A DNA stretch of 64,000 nucleotides from Cylindrospermum sp. NIES-4074. Lineage in GTDB: Bacteria > Cyanobacteriota > Cyanobacteriia > Cyanobacteriales > Nostocaceae. The stretch is taken from contig AP018269.1 of the NCBI GenBank assembly GCA_003994795.1, forward strand, positions 744,001 through 808,000, read 5' to 3'. Shown here piece after piece: positions 9,501-16,555 of the stretch. The notes under the pieces were generated by a model. The model did not search any database. It saw only the letters and a program-made list of their open reading frames with translations, and was not told the origin of the DNA. The translations under genes were made by a program, and so were the position numbers. Positions within the stretch are counted from its first letter, which is position 1, and each line of letters begins with the position of its first letter.

Positions 9501-10229
9501 TAACTGCTTCAGCATTTCTTCACCCTGTTCTGGCAGATAAGCACAAACAAATTCTTGCATTTGTGTTTCTGTCAGGGGTTGCATTTCCAGCTTTTTGCTA
9601 ATATCTAAATCGCCACCTATCCCTAAATCTCTGGTGGTGAAAATCATCGGCGTTTGGCGATAGTCTTGGCGAAATGCTTGCAAATTCCTCCTCGCTTCTT
9701 CTGAGGGTAATTCGTTTAAACCATCCACCAGCAGCAAGAATTGTCCCTGAAATAGTAACTCTTCAATTTCGGCATTCTTGAATAACAACCGATGGCGCTT
9801 GCAAAAATTTCGTATCAAGTCAATTATTGAGGTCTGGTAATAGCGCAACTCTACCAACACGGGTATCTGACCTAACCCCCCAACCCCCTTAAGTGCTAGG
9901 GAATGGGGAGCTAATTCTTCCCTCTCCGCTTCTTCCAGCAACAACCTCAACAGCGCTGTTGATTTTCCTGAACCTGGTTTTCCCACCAACAGCACATGGT
10001 CAGATTTATATTTCCGCAAACCTTCCAAGACGCTGTATTGTTCAATTTTTTCTTGCTGTTCACGTTGCTCATCTCGCGGTTTAATTGTCTGCACCTGCAA
10101 GTCAAAATTCCACAGGGGAGCTTCCTGTTCTACCTGCCGGTGTCCGACTACATCGGTAAATGTATAAACTTTCCACCACTGGGCGTAAGTTTGGCGAACT
10201 GACTCTAGATATTCACTCCAATTCACCAT
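6507..10229 (-). CDS. NACHT ATPase - HEAT repeat - metallophosphoesterase fusion
   Basis: One uninterrupted 1240-residue protein has three parts. Residues about 75-400 are a STAND/NACHT NTPase: P-loop GKPGSGKST at 83-91, Walker B FLLLVDGLNEL at 164-174, and sensor-like MIFTTRD. Residues about 483-770 hold at least eight HEAT/PBS-lyase-type repeats of 31 residues ('xxAIxGLIKLLEHPExxVRxxAAxALGKIKS'). Residues 907-1240 are a calcineurin-like phosphoesterase with DLH, SGDIAN, PGNHD, WHHP and HGHIH metal-binding motifs all intact. STAND proteins are signal-activated switches, and HEAT repeats usually sense a ligand. The phosphoesterase may be the effector, acting on nucleotides or nucleic acid. 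An internal Met at 907 could also give a separate phosphoesterase. There are no operon partners. Confidence 0.88.
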   Translation of the reverse strand: MVNWSEYLESVRQTYAQWWKVYTFTDVVGHRQVEQEAPLWNFDLQVQTIKPRDEQREQQEKIEQYSVLEGLRKYKSDHVLLVGKPGSGKSTALLRLLLEEAEREELAPHSLALKGVGGLGQIPVLVELRYYQTSIIDLIRNFCKRHRLLFKNAEIEELLFQGQFLLLVDGLNELPSEEARRNLQAFRQDYRQTPMIFTTRDLGIGGDLDISKKLEMQPLTETQMQEFVCAYLPEQGEEMLKQLGTRLQEFGQTPLLLWMLCSVFVQNQNKVPSNLGSVFRLFTQSYNEKLKRDIPVSVEFRRWSSRLLQQLAWVMTKGTTRTDLNVAIPRSEAEELLTKFLNEEKFDRPRDRSLELLQDLLNHHLIQLGANDQIEFRHQLIQEYYTAEYLLKLLPKLSDDCLKRDYLNYLKWTEPLSLMAELIENEAQAVRVVKLALEVDWQLGARLAGEVKSEWQEQTVNLIADLKLPQLLEIRLFGITKSSQAIRVLIKFLEHPESDIRNTTISLLEKIKSEEAIPGLIKLLEHPEAYVRGRAAYALEKIKSPQAISGLIKTLKHPKSDARTIAVSALLGKTKSSQVISDLIGTRKYPKHDLRSRSADTLGRIKSAQVVNGLIELLEDPDYSVRTNAIYSLGKIKSARIVSKLIKLLEDPESYVRLSAASALGKIKSEQAIPGLIKLLEDPKYYVCGIAASALGKIKSEQAITGLIKLLKYPEFYVRSSAASALGEIKSEKIVIDLIKILNTDEFVIANNGDTFNHAIQVIETIQEHYKFYNPLLKNMSLRSQLIDFLLNSSILNTERDRQTLLLYFGYDSLIKKITLAGTPQQFTVNLIQVLELEGRDTLLNFIDNLAKSDFLGIENKEKLTRLSADIRAITAENWRNEFIGAQLQLKSETISIIKQNISTTLMNILHLSDLHFSNSQQAQIWSNQLAEDLHNDLKIPHLDVLILSGDIANFSTPEEYQAAEEFIVKFCQDFPLKPEQIIIVPGNHDLNWKMAKQAYQLFDRDEYEGQLKEGHYIQESTSVIRVRDEEKYKQRFVNFSNFYQAIKNQPYPLEYRQQYTLDHLPSQNILILGLNSAWQLDHHYKSRASINMDALSNALTDIRRHPEYKNCMKIAVWHHPLDSAWDDRIKDKGFMEQLAVAGFRLFLHGHIHKAETSLYRYDMSKEGRKCDRICAGTFGAPTKELIPAYPWQYNLLQFESDKLTVRTRRREEENGAWKPDARWGQGAGKSSLDSYSIEL

Positions 10230-10461
10230 GTTCAGCGAGTTGAGCTAATAGGTTTTCTCTTCCTGCGGGAAGATGCTTTTTTCATTGTGGCATTTCTAAC
10301 AGTCAGCCTGGGAATGAATTCTCAGAAATAAGCCAAAAATCATCTAATTTGCATAATCAAATTAACTCAGGACTTACGCAAGAACTCTCTGAAACTCTTA
10401 TTCCTTTGCGTTCTTTGCGTCCTTTGCGGTTCGTTTTTTCATGCTTTTGTGTAAGTCCTGT

Positions 10462-10529
10462 AACTAAAACTCTTGTGGGGTGGGCATCTTGCCCGCCCAA
10501 TTAATGCAAATTAAATGGCGAACAGCTTA
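10462..10529. repeat. Dispersed intergenic repeat, copy 1
   Basis: The reverse complement of this 68-bp block recurs at 57155-57267 with only a few differences and one insertion of about 45 bp. It includes an internal hairpin GGGC...GCCC. Confidence 0.75.
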
Positions 10530-10627
10530 TTTTTTAACCACAGATAAACACAGATAAACACAGATAAATTCGTACCTCAGCAGACTAGTAACCGCTATAC
10601 ACCATTCTCGGTTAGCCCCCTCACCCA

Positions 10628-10739
10628 CCTGGGAATGAATTCCCAGGCTAATAGCTCAAGTACGTTGAAACGCACTAAAAACCTTTCTCAGTCGTCTTGA
10701 GACGACTTTTGTTATTAGCCTCAGAATTCATTCTGAGGC
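10628..10739. repeat. Composite of three hairpins with outer inverted repeats
   Basis: CCTGGGAAT...ATTCCCAGG (10628-10647), GTCGTC-TTGA-GACGAC (10691-10706) and GCCTCAGAAT..ATTCTGAGGC (10718-10739) follow one another. GGCTAATA (10646-10653) and TATTAGCC (10713-10720) form an outer inverted repeat around the middle hairpin. The last hairpin recurs at 39654-39675. The middle hairpin on the plus strand is followed by TTTT. Confidence 0.65.
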
Positions 10740-10767
10740 GGTTTGGAACTGACGCAAGATATTAGTA

Positions 10768-12834
10768 TTACACTCTCACTTGACTTTGCTGGACTTGCTT
10801 TAACATCTGTTCTACACTTTCAGCCGGTGCAAGGCATTTTAAACCTTGGCAAACTAAGCCAATGCTATTCTCTGGTAAACGTGCTGCTACTGCAAAGGCT
10901 GATGTAGGCAGATACTTGGGGATCAATGATGTTATCTGCTCGGTGTTGCTGCGAATTAAAGTTGAGTTACGATACCAATCTAAGGCTGTAAACAAGCTGG
11001 GGCAAGCTTGGGGAGCGCTACTCATTACGCTTCTAAAGGCTTTTAAACCTTGTTCTGCTAAATCTAGATAATGCAGATTATCTGTGAGGAGGGCAAGACG
11101 GACAAGATTTGCGATCGCCACTCCATTCGCTGATGGTGTAGCATTATCAGCATAACTCCGCTCTCGCACAATTAAATCTTGACTATTATCGCTGGATGTG
11201 TTAAAATAACCACCTAATTCTACACTCCAGAGAAATTCATCAAATTCATCTTGAAGCGTTACGGCTTTTTCTAACCAAAAAGAATGTAGATTATTGATTA
11301 TGGAAGCTTGGTATAAATCCAGCAATGCCTTAATAAAAAAGGCGTAATCTTCAGACTGAGCTAAAACAGTCACTTCACCACCATAATTAAGTCGGTGGAA
11401 ACGCCCATCTACAAACTGATTATCTAGAATAAAATTCGCCGCTTTTGCTGCTAGTTCCAAATACAACGGTTCTCGAAAAACCCCAGCAGCCTTAGCCAAA
11501 CCAGAAATCATCAAACTATTCCAGGCGACAATCATTTTAGTATCTGTCACCGAAGGAATGCGACCAGGCCAATTAGTGGTTTTTGCTTCCAGGTTATCCC
11601 GTGCTGGGGGGAAAGTTGCTAAAGAATCAGGTGCAGCCCCATAACGAGCAGTAAACAGCTTACTCAGTGCGACTTCCAAACTTTGACTCAATGCGCCGGA
11701 ATGACGCCTTTGCAACACATTTTTACCTTCAAAATTGCCATTAGGGGTGACAGTAAACTGCTGTTGTAATTCTGTTAGTTCTTCTGCTGTTAACAGTTGC
11801 TGTAATTCGTTATAACTCCAGACGTAAAAAGCCCCTTCCTCTGGTTCCACGTCTGTGGGTTTGGTGAAGCTATCAGCATCTTGAGCAGCATAGAAGTAAC
11901 CCTCTGGTGCTGTCATTTCCCGTTGCAGCCATTGCACAGTCCCAGCCACAGCCCTTACAAAAGCAGGTTCTTCTAATCCCGCACTCCACAAAGACGCTAA
12001 ATATTCGACAATCTGCCCATTATCATAGAGCATCTTTTCAAAATGGGGCACAGTCCAAGTGGGGTCAACAGTGTAGCGATGAAAACCTCCACCCACATGG
12101 TCATAAATTCCCCCCAGTGCTAAGTCTAGCCCCCGTTGGGTACAAACTTGCTTGCCATCATATTGAGATCCAAAATTAAACCGAGTTCCCCGCAATACTA
12201 ATTCGCTGTATGGGATCATCGGGAAACTATTACCCTGTTGCTTAGGAGTAATTATAGCCGTGCTAGTTTCCCAGCCTTTTCGGAGTAATTCGTTATCTTG
12301 AACTTCAGCCGTAGCGCCATCTTGCAATATCGCAGAGGTGAGAAGTGACTCAATAATCAAAGCTTTGCGATCGCGCAAATCTTCCTTCTCTACATCATAA
12401 TATCGGCGCAACGCTTCCAACACCTGAAAAAACCCAGGACGACCATAACGCGGTTCCAAAGGAAAGTAAGTTCCCGCATAAAACGGTACTAAATCTTCTG
12501 GAGAAAGAAAAACATTCAAAGGCCAACCCCCTTGACCACTCATCATCTGCAAAGCCTGCATATAGATACTGTCGAGGTCAGGTCTTTCTTCCCTGTCTAC
12601 TTTGATGGGAAGAAAATTGGCGTTCATATATTCGGCGAGAGCTAAATCAGAAAAAGCTTCGCCTTCCATCACAGTACACCAGTGGCAACTAGAATAGCCA
12701 ATGGAAAGAAAAATCGGTTTGTTTTGCGCCTTTGCAGTGGCTAGCGCTTCATCACACCAAGGCCACCAATCAATCGGGTTTTCGGCGTGTTTGCGGAGAT
12801 AGAGACTCTTAGCTTCAGCAAGGCGATTAGTCAT
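10768..12834 (-). CDS. Thioredoxin-domain protein of the YyaL/DUF255 (SSP411) family
   Basis: The product is about 688 residues from the ATG at 12834. The N-terminal thioredoxin-like domain has the family signature [16 protein letters not shown], then [18 protein letters not shown] with a CxxC pair, and [15 protein letters not shown]. The rest forms an alpha/alpha six-barrel like glycosidases or epimerases, with [20 protein letters not shown] and [13 protein letters not shown] blocks. The family is widespread from bacteria to animals (spermatogenesis-associated protein 20), but its reaction is not established. The length is normal and the gene stands alone. Confidence 0.92.
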   Translation of the reverse strand: MTNRLAEAKSLYLRKHAENPIDWWPWCDEALATAKAQNKPIFLSIGYSSCHWCTVMEGEAFSDLALAEYMNANFLPIKVDREERPDLDSIYMQALQMMSGQGGWPLNVFLSPEDLVPFYAGTYFPLEPRYGRPGFFQVLEALRRYYDVEKEDLRDRKALIIESLLTSAILQDGATAEVQDNELLRKGWETSTAIITPKQQGNSFPMIPYSELVLRGTRFNFGSQYDGKQVCTQRGLDLALGGIYDHVGGGFHRYTVDPTWTVPHFEKMLYDNGQIVEYLASLWSAGLEEPAFVRAVAGTVQWLQREMTAPEGYFYAAQDADSFTKPTDVEPEEGAFYVWSYNELQQLLTAEELTELQQQFTVTPNGNFEGKNVLQRRHSGALSQSLEVALSKLFTARYGAAPDSLATFPPARDNLEAKTTNWPGRIPSVTDTKMIVAWNSLMISGLAKAAGVFREPLYLELAAKAANFILDNQFVDGRFHRLNYGGEVTVLAQSEDYAFFIKALLDLYQASIINNLHSFWLEKAVTLQDEFDEFLWSVELGGYFNTSSDNSQDLIVRERSYADNATPSANGVAIANLVRLALLTDNLHYLDLAEQGLKAFRSVMSSAPQACPSLFTALDWYRNSTLIRSNTEQITSLIPKYLPTSAFAVAARLPENSIGLVCQGLKCLAPAESVEQMLKQVQQSQVRV

Positions 12835-12956
12835 GATCAATAGCGGGTAGTTGCCTTCTTTGCCCAGTCTACCCTTTTCCCAGGAATGTTAGCCTGGGCG
12901 TCTGTCCACATTTCAAAAACCCGACGAGAGACTTATCCCTGAAGAGGGTGGTATTA

Positions 12957-13112
12957 TTACTCAAAAGAGCGCAACATAGAACTGATGACTGGCCCTTGCA
13001 TTTCCGACATAGGTGATACCGTCTTTGTGGGAATTTGAGTATTAACGCTCAGTCCAGCTATTAAGTGGAGTAAAAAAGTAATAAAAGCGGCTTGTATAAG
13101 TCGTTCCAGCAT
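12957..13112 (-). CDS. Small hydrophobic protein, 51 residues
   Basis: An ATG at 13112 opens a frame of 51 codons. Residues 7-24 are strongly hydrophobic (AAFITFLLHLIAGLSV), giving either a membrane anchor or a signal peptide, and a polar tail ends in MLRSFE. AGAGG lies about 6 bp before the start. I do not recognise a family. The support is the ribosome site and the coherent membrane-then-polar layout; it could be chance. Confidence 0.4.
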   Translation of the reverse strand: MLERLIQAAFITFLLHLIAGLSVNTQIPTKTVSPMSEMQGPVISSMLRSFE

Positions 13113-13748
13113 AGTAGACCTCTCTGGAGGATAACATTTAAAGTAAAACTGATTATTCTAAATACACTTCGTAGTATTGATTTACCAGAGTTAGTGAGAA
13201 CACCCGGACAATTGCCCAGAAAATTGCTGAAAAAATGTGGAAAAAGTTACCAACATCTGACAAATCACTTCAGCTAGTGGTATTTAGTTATTGGGCTGGT
13301 CACTACCTACTAAAGTTATGCAGCAAACCCTGGACTAGGCGCCTGTCAACCAAGAAATGACTGGTGTAGACTGACGTAGAGAATGGGAGGCGTGGTGAAG
13401 AGGTGATTACATTTATTACATTCCCCATGTCCCCGTGTTAGTCTCAACCCCTCAAAGTTGCCTTCACAGACTACTAGGATTTGGCGACTTAGGAACAGTC
13501 GGAAATTTTTTAATTTCCCTCTGTCCACATAAACATACCCACTTAGACCTCACTTATTGTCAAAAAGTGCCCGTCACAGAATTTTGGATTTTAGACTTGT
13601 CGTGAGTGCTCAGTCGAACGATTTTAAATTTTAGATTGTCCTCAGAGATGAATTTGCTTGCTCAACACCAGTAATTGAGATTTGGGATTTTTCCTTTCAC
13701 CCAAAATCTCAACTGGGAATGGCATCCAATTTGCTGTAACAACACAAT
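13113..13748. other. Spacer without a recognised gene
   Basis: About 640 bp lie between the small minus-strand frame and the miniature element in front of clpP. I see no coding pattern, RNA gene or strong terminator in it. Confidence 0.5.
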
Positions 13749-13927
13749 GTAAGCATTCAGCCGTCAGCTATCAGCTATCAGCTATCTTCAGGGATTTATG
13801 AGCATTCTGACAGATGGATTACTAATCGCTTTTAGTGTAAGTCTCCTCTCTCCAACTCAAAACCCTTAAACTTCAGTCTAAAAAACGGTTTTAGCTGACT
13901 GCTGACCGCTGATAGCTGAATGCTTAC
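13749..13927. mobile_element. Miniature IS66-like element (MITE), copy A, 179 bp
   Basis: It begins GTAAGCATTCAGC and ends GCTGAATGCTTAC. It is flanked by a perfect 8-bp duplication AACACAAT (13741-13748 and 13928-13935). The terminal repeats contain heptamer runs (CAGCTAT/CAGCCGT). No coding capacity. GTAA ends and 8-bp target duplications are IS66-family traits. It ends 58 bp before the clpP start codon. Confidence 0.9.
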
Positions 13928-13985
13928 AACACAATTCCCCGTTGTCGTCTATAGAATAGATGTAAAATAGCTACAAGCACGCTCC

Positions 13986-14591
13986 ATGATTCCCATCGTT
14001 ATTGAACAATCCGGTCGCGGCGAACGCGCCTTTGACATCTACTCACGGCTGTTGCGTGAGCGCATCGTCTTTTTGGGACAACAGGTTGATAACAGCATTG
14101 CTAACCTGATTGTTGCCCAGCTGCTGTTTTTAGATGCTGAAGACTCGGAGAAAGACATTTATTTATATATCAATTCTCCCGGTGGTTCAGTGACAGCAGG
14201 GATGGGCATCTTTGACACTATGAAGCACATTCGTCCCGATGTCTGTACTATTTGTACCGGTTTGGCGGCGAGTATGGGCGCTTTTCTTCTGAGCGCTGGT
14301 GCTAAGGGTAAGCGGATGAGTCTACCCCATTCGCGGATTATGATCCATCAACCTCTAGGTGGCGCTCAGGGACAAGCGACTGATATTGAAATTCAGGCGC
14401 GAGAAATTATCTACCACAAGCGCCGGCTCAACGACTATTTAGCCGAACACACTGGCCAGCCAATTGAGCGCATTGCGGAAGATACTGAACGTGACTTCTT
14501 CATGTCGCCAGAGGAAGCCAGGGAATATGGCTTGATTGACCAAGTGATTGACCGTCACGCCGCAGGTAGTCGTCCGCTAGCGGTTGTGTAG
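13986..14591 (+). CDS. clpP: ATP-dependent Clp protease proteolytic subunit
   Basis: This serine protease subunit forms the tetradecameric barrel that degrades proteins fed by ClpC or ClpX. The 201-residue sequence has the full triad: Ser96 in [11 protein letters not shown], His121 in [13 protein letters not shown], and Asp170 in [11 protein letters not shown]. The YINSPGGSV oxyanion-side motif is present. It is one of several ClpP paralogues expected in a cyanobacterium; since all catalytic residues are kept, it is not the inactive ClpR. A miniature element occupies the upstream promoter region and may affect expression. Confidence 0.96.
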   Translation: MIPIVIEQSGRGERAFDIYSRLLRERIVFLGQQVDNSIANLIVAQLLFLDAEDSEKDIYLYINSPGGSVTAGMGIFDTMKHIRPDVCTICTGLAASMGAFLLSAGAKGKRMSLPHSRIMIHQPLGGAQGQATDIEIQAREIIYHKRRLNDYLAEHTGQPIERIAEDTERDFFMSPEEAREYGLIDQVIDRHAAGSRPLAVV

Positions 14592-14777
14592 TCATTGGTC
14601 ATTGGTCATTAGTCATTGGTCATTGGTTATAAAAGCTTTAACAACTGACTACTGACAGCAGAGGAGGCATTGTTGCAGGCTAGCAAGAGGCAATAGTATT
14701 TATCTCCTGCCTCATGCCACCTGCCCCCTGCCACCTGCCCCCTGCCTCCTGTGCCTCCTGCCCCCTGCCCCCTGCCT
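14592..14777. repeat. Heptanucleotide tandem repeats
   Basis: Five TCATTGG-type heptamers (14592-14626) and a run of CTGCCCC/CTGCCTC-type heptamers (about 14706-14777) fill the spacer between clpP and the convergent gene. Such short tandem repeats are typical of filamentous cyanobacteria. Confidence 0.85.
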
Positions 14778-14780
14778 AAT

Positions 14781-15644
14781 TTAAAATCCGGCGATGGGGT
14801 CTGGCTGAGATTCCAGGTATCTCAGGAAGTCTAGTAATTCTTCTTCACTGAGTAAAGAGCGTCCTAACTTACCGTAGGTTTTTTTTAGATGTTCCTTTCC
14901 CTGCTCTTTTGTCCAGCCTAAGCGCTCGATTTGGACATCGGTTTTGGCAATGACATCAGACAAATTCACAGGTTCACTTTTCTTTTTTCGCTTTCCTATC
15001 CCTGACTGAGCGCCCATTTCCTCTTGAGCAGCATAACTGCGCGGCGTAAATGGTGTAACATTACTGGCAGCTATTCCTGGTAAAGGTTGACTGTCAGGCT
15101 CGTTACTAGAAAAAGTTCCCACGTTTTCGACTGGGGTATCAAACTGGTTTTCCCAGCTGCTTGTTGACGGAAAGCGTTGATCTAAGTCTTGGTTGTAGGT
15201 ATCAATTTTGCTTTGGTTGGGTGTGTCATTTAAGACTAAATTTGGTTTAATATCCCGTCCACTAGAAAAGGGTGGAGATGTTTCTTTGCCACTAACCACA
15301 GACAACGGACTACTGAGAAAATCTCCATCTTTTGTGGAACTATAAGCGGATTCATGCAATCCACTTGGAGTATTCAAGGGGGGGGTTAGCTGCACTTGGG
15401 TAATGGGTTTTGGGGAAGATGCTACCGCTCCTGCTGGTGCATTTGTGATTCCCAACACTGTCAGCGCCCTATTTCTGGCTTGGTCTTCGGCTGCTTCTAC
15501 TGTTTCTGCTGCTGCCATACCAGTAGCACGGGTGACGCCTTCAATTTGCACACTGGCCCGGACAATATATTTGCCTTGAAAAATTTGCACTAATTCTGAT
15601 GTGAGACTGCCGTTGGGATACAAGCTCTGGAATTGAGCCAACAT
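14781..15644 (-). CDS. Conserved cyanobacterial protein, possibly Rad52-like
   Basis: The 287-residue protein has two conserved ends and a long low-complexity Ser/Pro/Thr middle (about 75-225). The N-terminal part, SLYPNGSLTSELVQIFQGKY then VRASVQIEGVTRATGMA and EDQARNRALTVLGI, resembles the strand-strand-helix of Rad52-type annealing proteins. The C-terminal part reads GWTKEQGKEHLKKTYGKLGR and then SLLSEEELLDFLRYLES. I recall that motif from the tail of phage and cyanobacterial single-strand annealing proteins. The Rad52 link is a motif-level inference. A hairpin lies upstream at 15678-15719. Confidence 0.6.
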   Translation of the reverse strand: MLAQFQSLYPNGSLTSELVQIFQGKYIVRASVQIEGVTRATGMAAAETVEAAEDQARNRALTVLGITNAPAGAVASSPKPITQVQLTPPLNTPSGLHESAYSSTKDGDFLSSPLSVVSGKETSPPFSSGRDIKPNLVLNDTPNQSKIDTYNQDLDQRFPSTSSWENQFDTPVENVGTFSSNEPDSQPLPGIAASNVTPFTPRSYAAQEEMGAQSGIGKRKKKSEPVNLSDVIAKTDVQIERLGWTKEQGKEHLKKTYGKLGRSLLSEEELLDFLRYLESQPDPIAGF

Positions 15645-16320
15645 AATACTGCCACCAATCTAAGTCTGTTTAATTACGGGGTTGATGCTACCTGTTTGCT
15701 CAAGCTACGTAGCATCCCCTTGTGATATCCTCTCCAACTTAAGTTGCAAATGCAGCTGTGCTGGATTTCAAACTATGACAGGAGATGATTAACCTTGCCC
15801 AGAGTGGATATCTAGAGGTATTTTAATTTTACGTCCACCTGTGGGACTTCAAGGTGCTATTCGCGTCTTGAGGAATGTGTCCCGACTGTAGCAGCAGCTG
15901 TTTCCAACAAATTTTTGGCTACTGCTGTCCTACTCTGAGTGGTCTTCTCTTCAATGCTATACTAAATACCCAATTCGTTATTCAGAACTATTTTCTGGAA
16001 GTGTAGTCTAAATCTACAATAATGAAGATAAGGTTCGCCCTCACTGTTTGTTATGCTGCTTACCTAATTGTTACCGATTCTACATATGGGAAAATTGGGT
16101 TTACCAGCAGTTTCTCCTAGTCAAAAATCAGAGTTTCATGGCGTAAAATTACCTTCAATCTAGACAATCAAACACCTGTGGTTTACCCTGCATAGCGCTT
16201 TTGGGCAGCGTGGGGAGTTCTCCAAACCAAGCCTCTTAAAAACCCGTTGTGTAATTACTTAGTGGGGCAAAATCGAGTATCAGGAGTGCTTTGTCAGATT
16301 GGTTAGGTGAAGGAAGTTGA
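15645..16320. other. Spacer between divergent genes, with one hairpin
   Basis: No gene is seen in this part of the 911-bp divergent spacer. A hairpin GATGCTAC...GTAGCATC with flanking GGG/CCC (15678-15719) lies about 35 bp upstream of the minus-strand start and could be an operator or leader structure. The promoter of the downstream RNB gene probably lies near 16200-16300. Confidence 0.5.
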
Positions 16321-16323
16321 ACG

Positions 16324-16516
16324 CTCTCGAACTCTGAGAGAGTCGTGCAGTGAGAAGTTTGAGCAGAGGCTAACTCTCTTGCGGAACTTCGGCAGCCTTG
16401 CCTCCGGGCAATTTGTTTGCACCAAGTGTGTGTGTAAGCCGTGAGGGTACACAGGGAAGAACCAGATTAAACCGGACACTTGCGTGCGTGGGTTTTACCC
16501 CGTTGAGCTAAGTGTC
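16324..16516 (+). ncRNA. Structured leader or small RNA upstream of the RNB gene
   Basis: Several hairpins follow each other: CTCTC/GAGAG (16324-16340); GAAGTT/AACTTC (16354-16390) with an inner AGAG/CTCT; TTGCC-TCCG-GGCAA (16398-16411); and GACACTT/AAGTGTC (16475-16516) enclosing GGG/CCC. The last ends 39 bp before the start codon. I do not recognise a known RNA family. It may be a regulatory 5' leader, or a separate RNA. Confidence 0.45.
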
Positions 16517-16555
16517 TTCAAAAAATGATGTTTTGACCAAAGGTCGGTTCACTGC

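Larger units (their letters stand above)
10230..10767. other. Repeat-rich spacer without a gene
   Basis: The 538 bp between two minus-strand genes hold no convincing reading frame. They contain a short tandem run (ACAGATAAAC units near 10542-10566), a CTTTGCGT-rich stretch near 10400-10430, and the two repeat structures listed separately. The promoter of the NACHT gene should lie at the left end. Confidence 0.6.

Noticed and set aside
13092-13528. Two short frames in the spacer before clpP
   Set aside because: No ribosome site, no domain, low-quality composition; only the 51-residue frame at 12957-13112 has support.
14706-14777. Possible CRISPR-like array in tandem repeats
   Set aside because: Units are 7-9 bp with no unique spacers; these are short tandem repeats, not CRISPR.
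15661-16555. tmRNA, RNase P RNA or group I/II intron in the long spacer before the RNB gene
   Set aside because: None of the conserved cores of these RNAs was found; the hairpins are kept only as an unknown leader.
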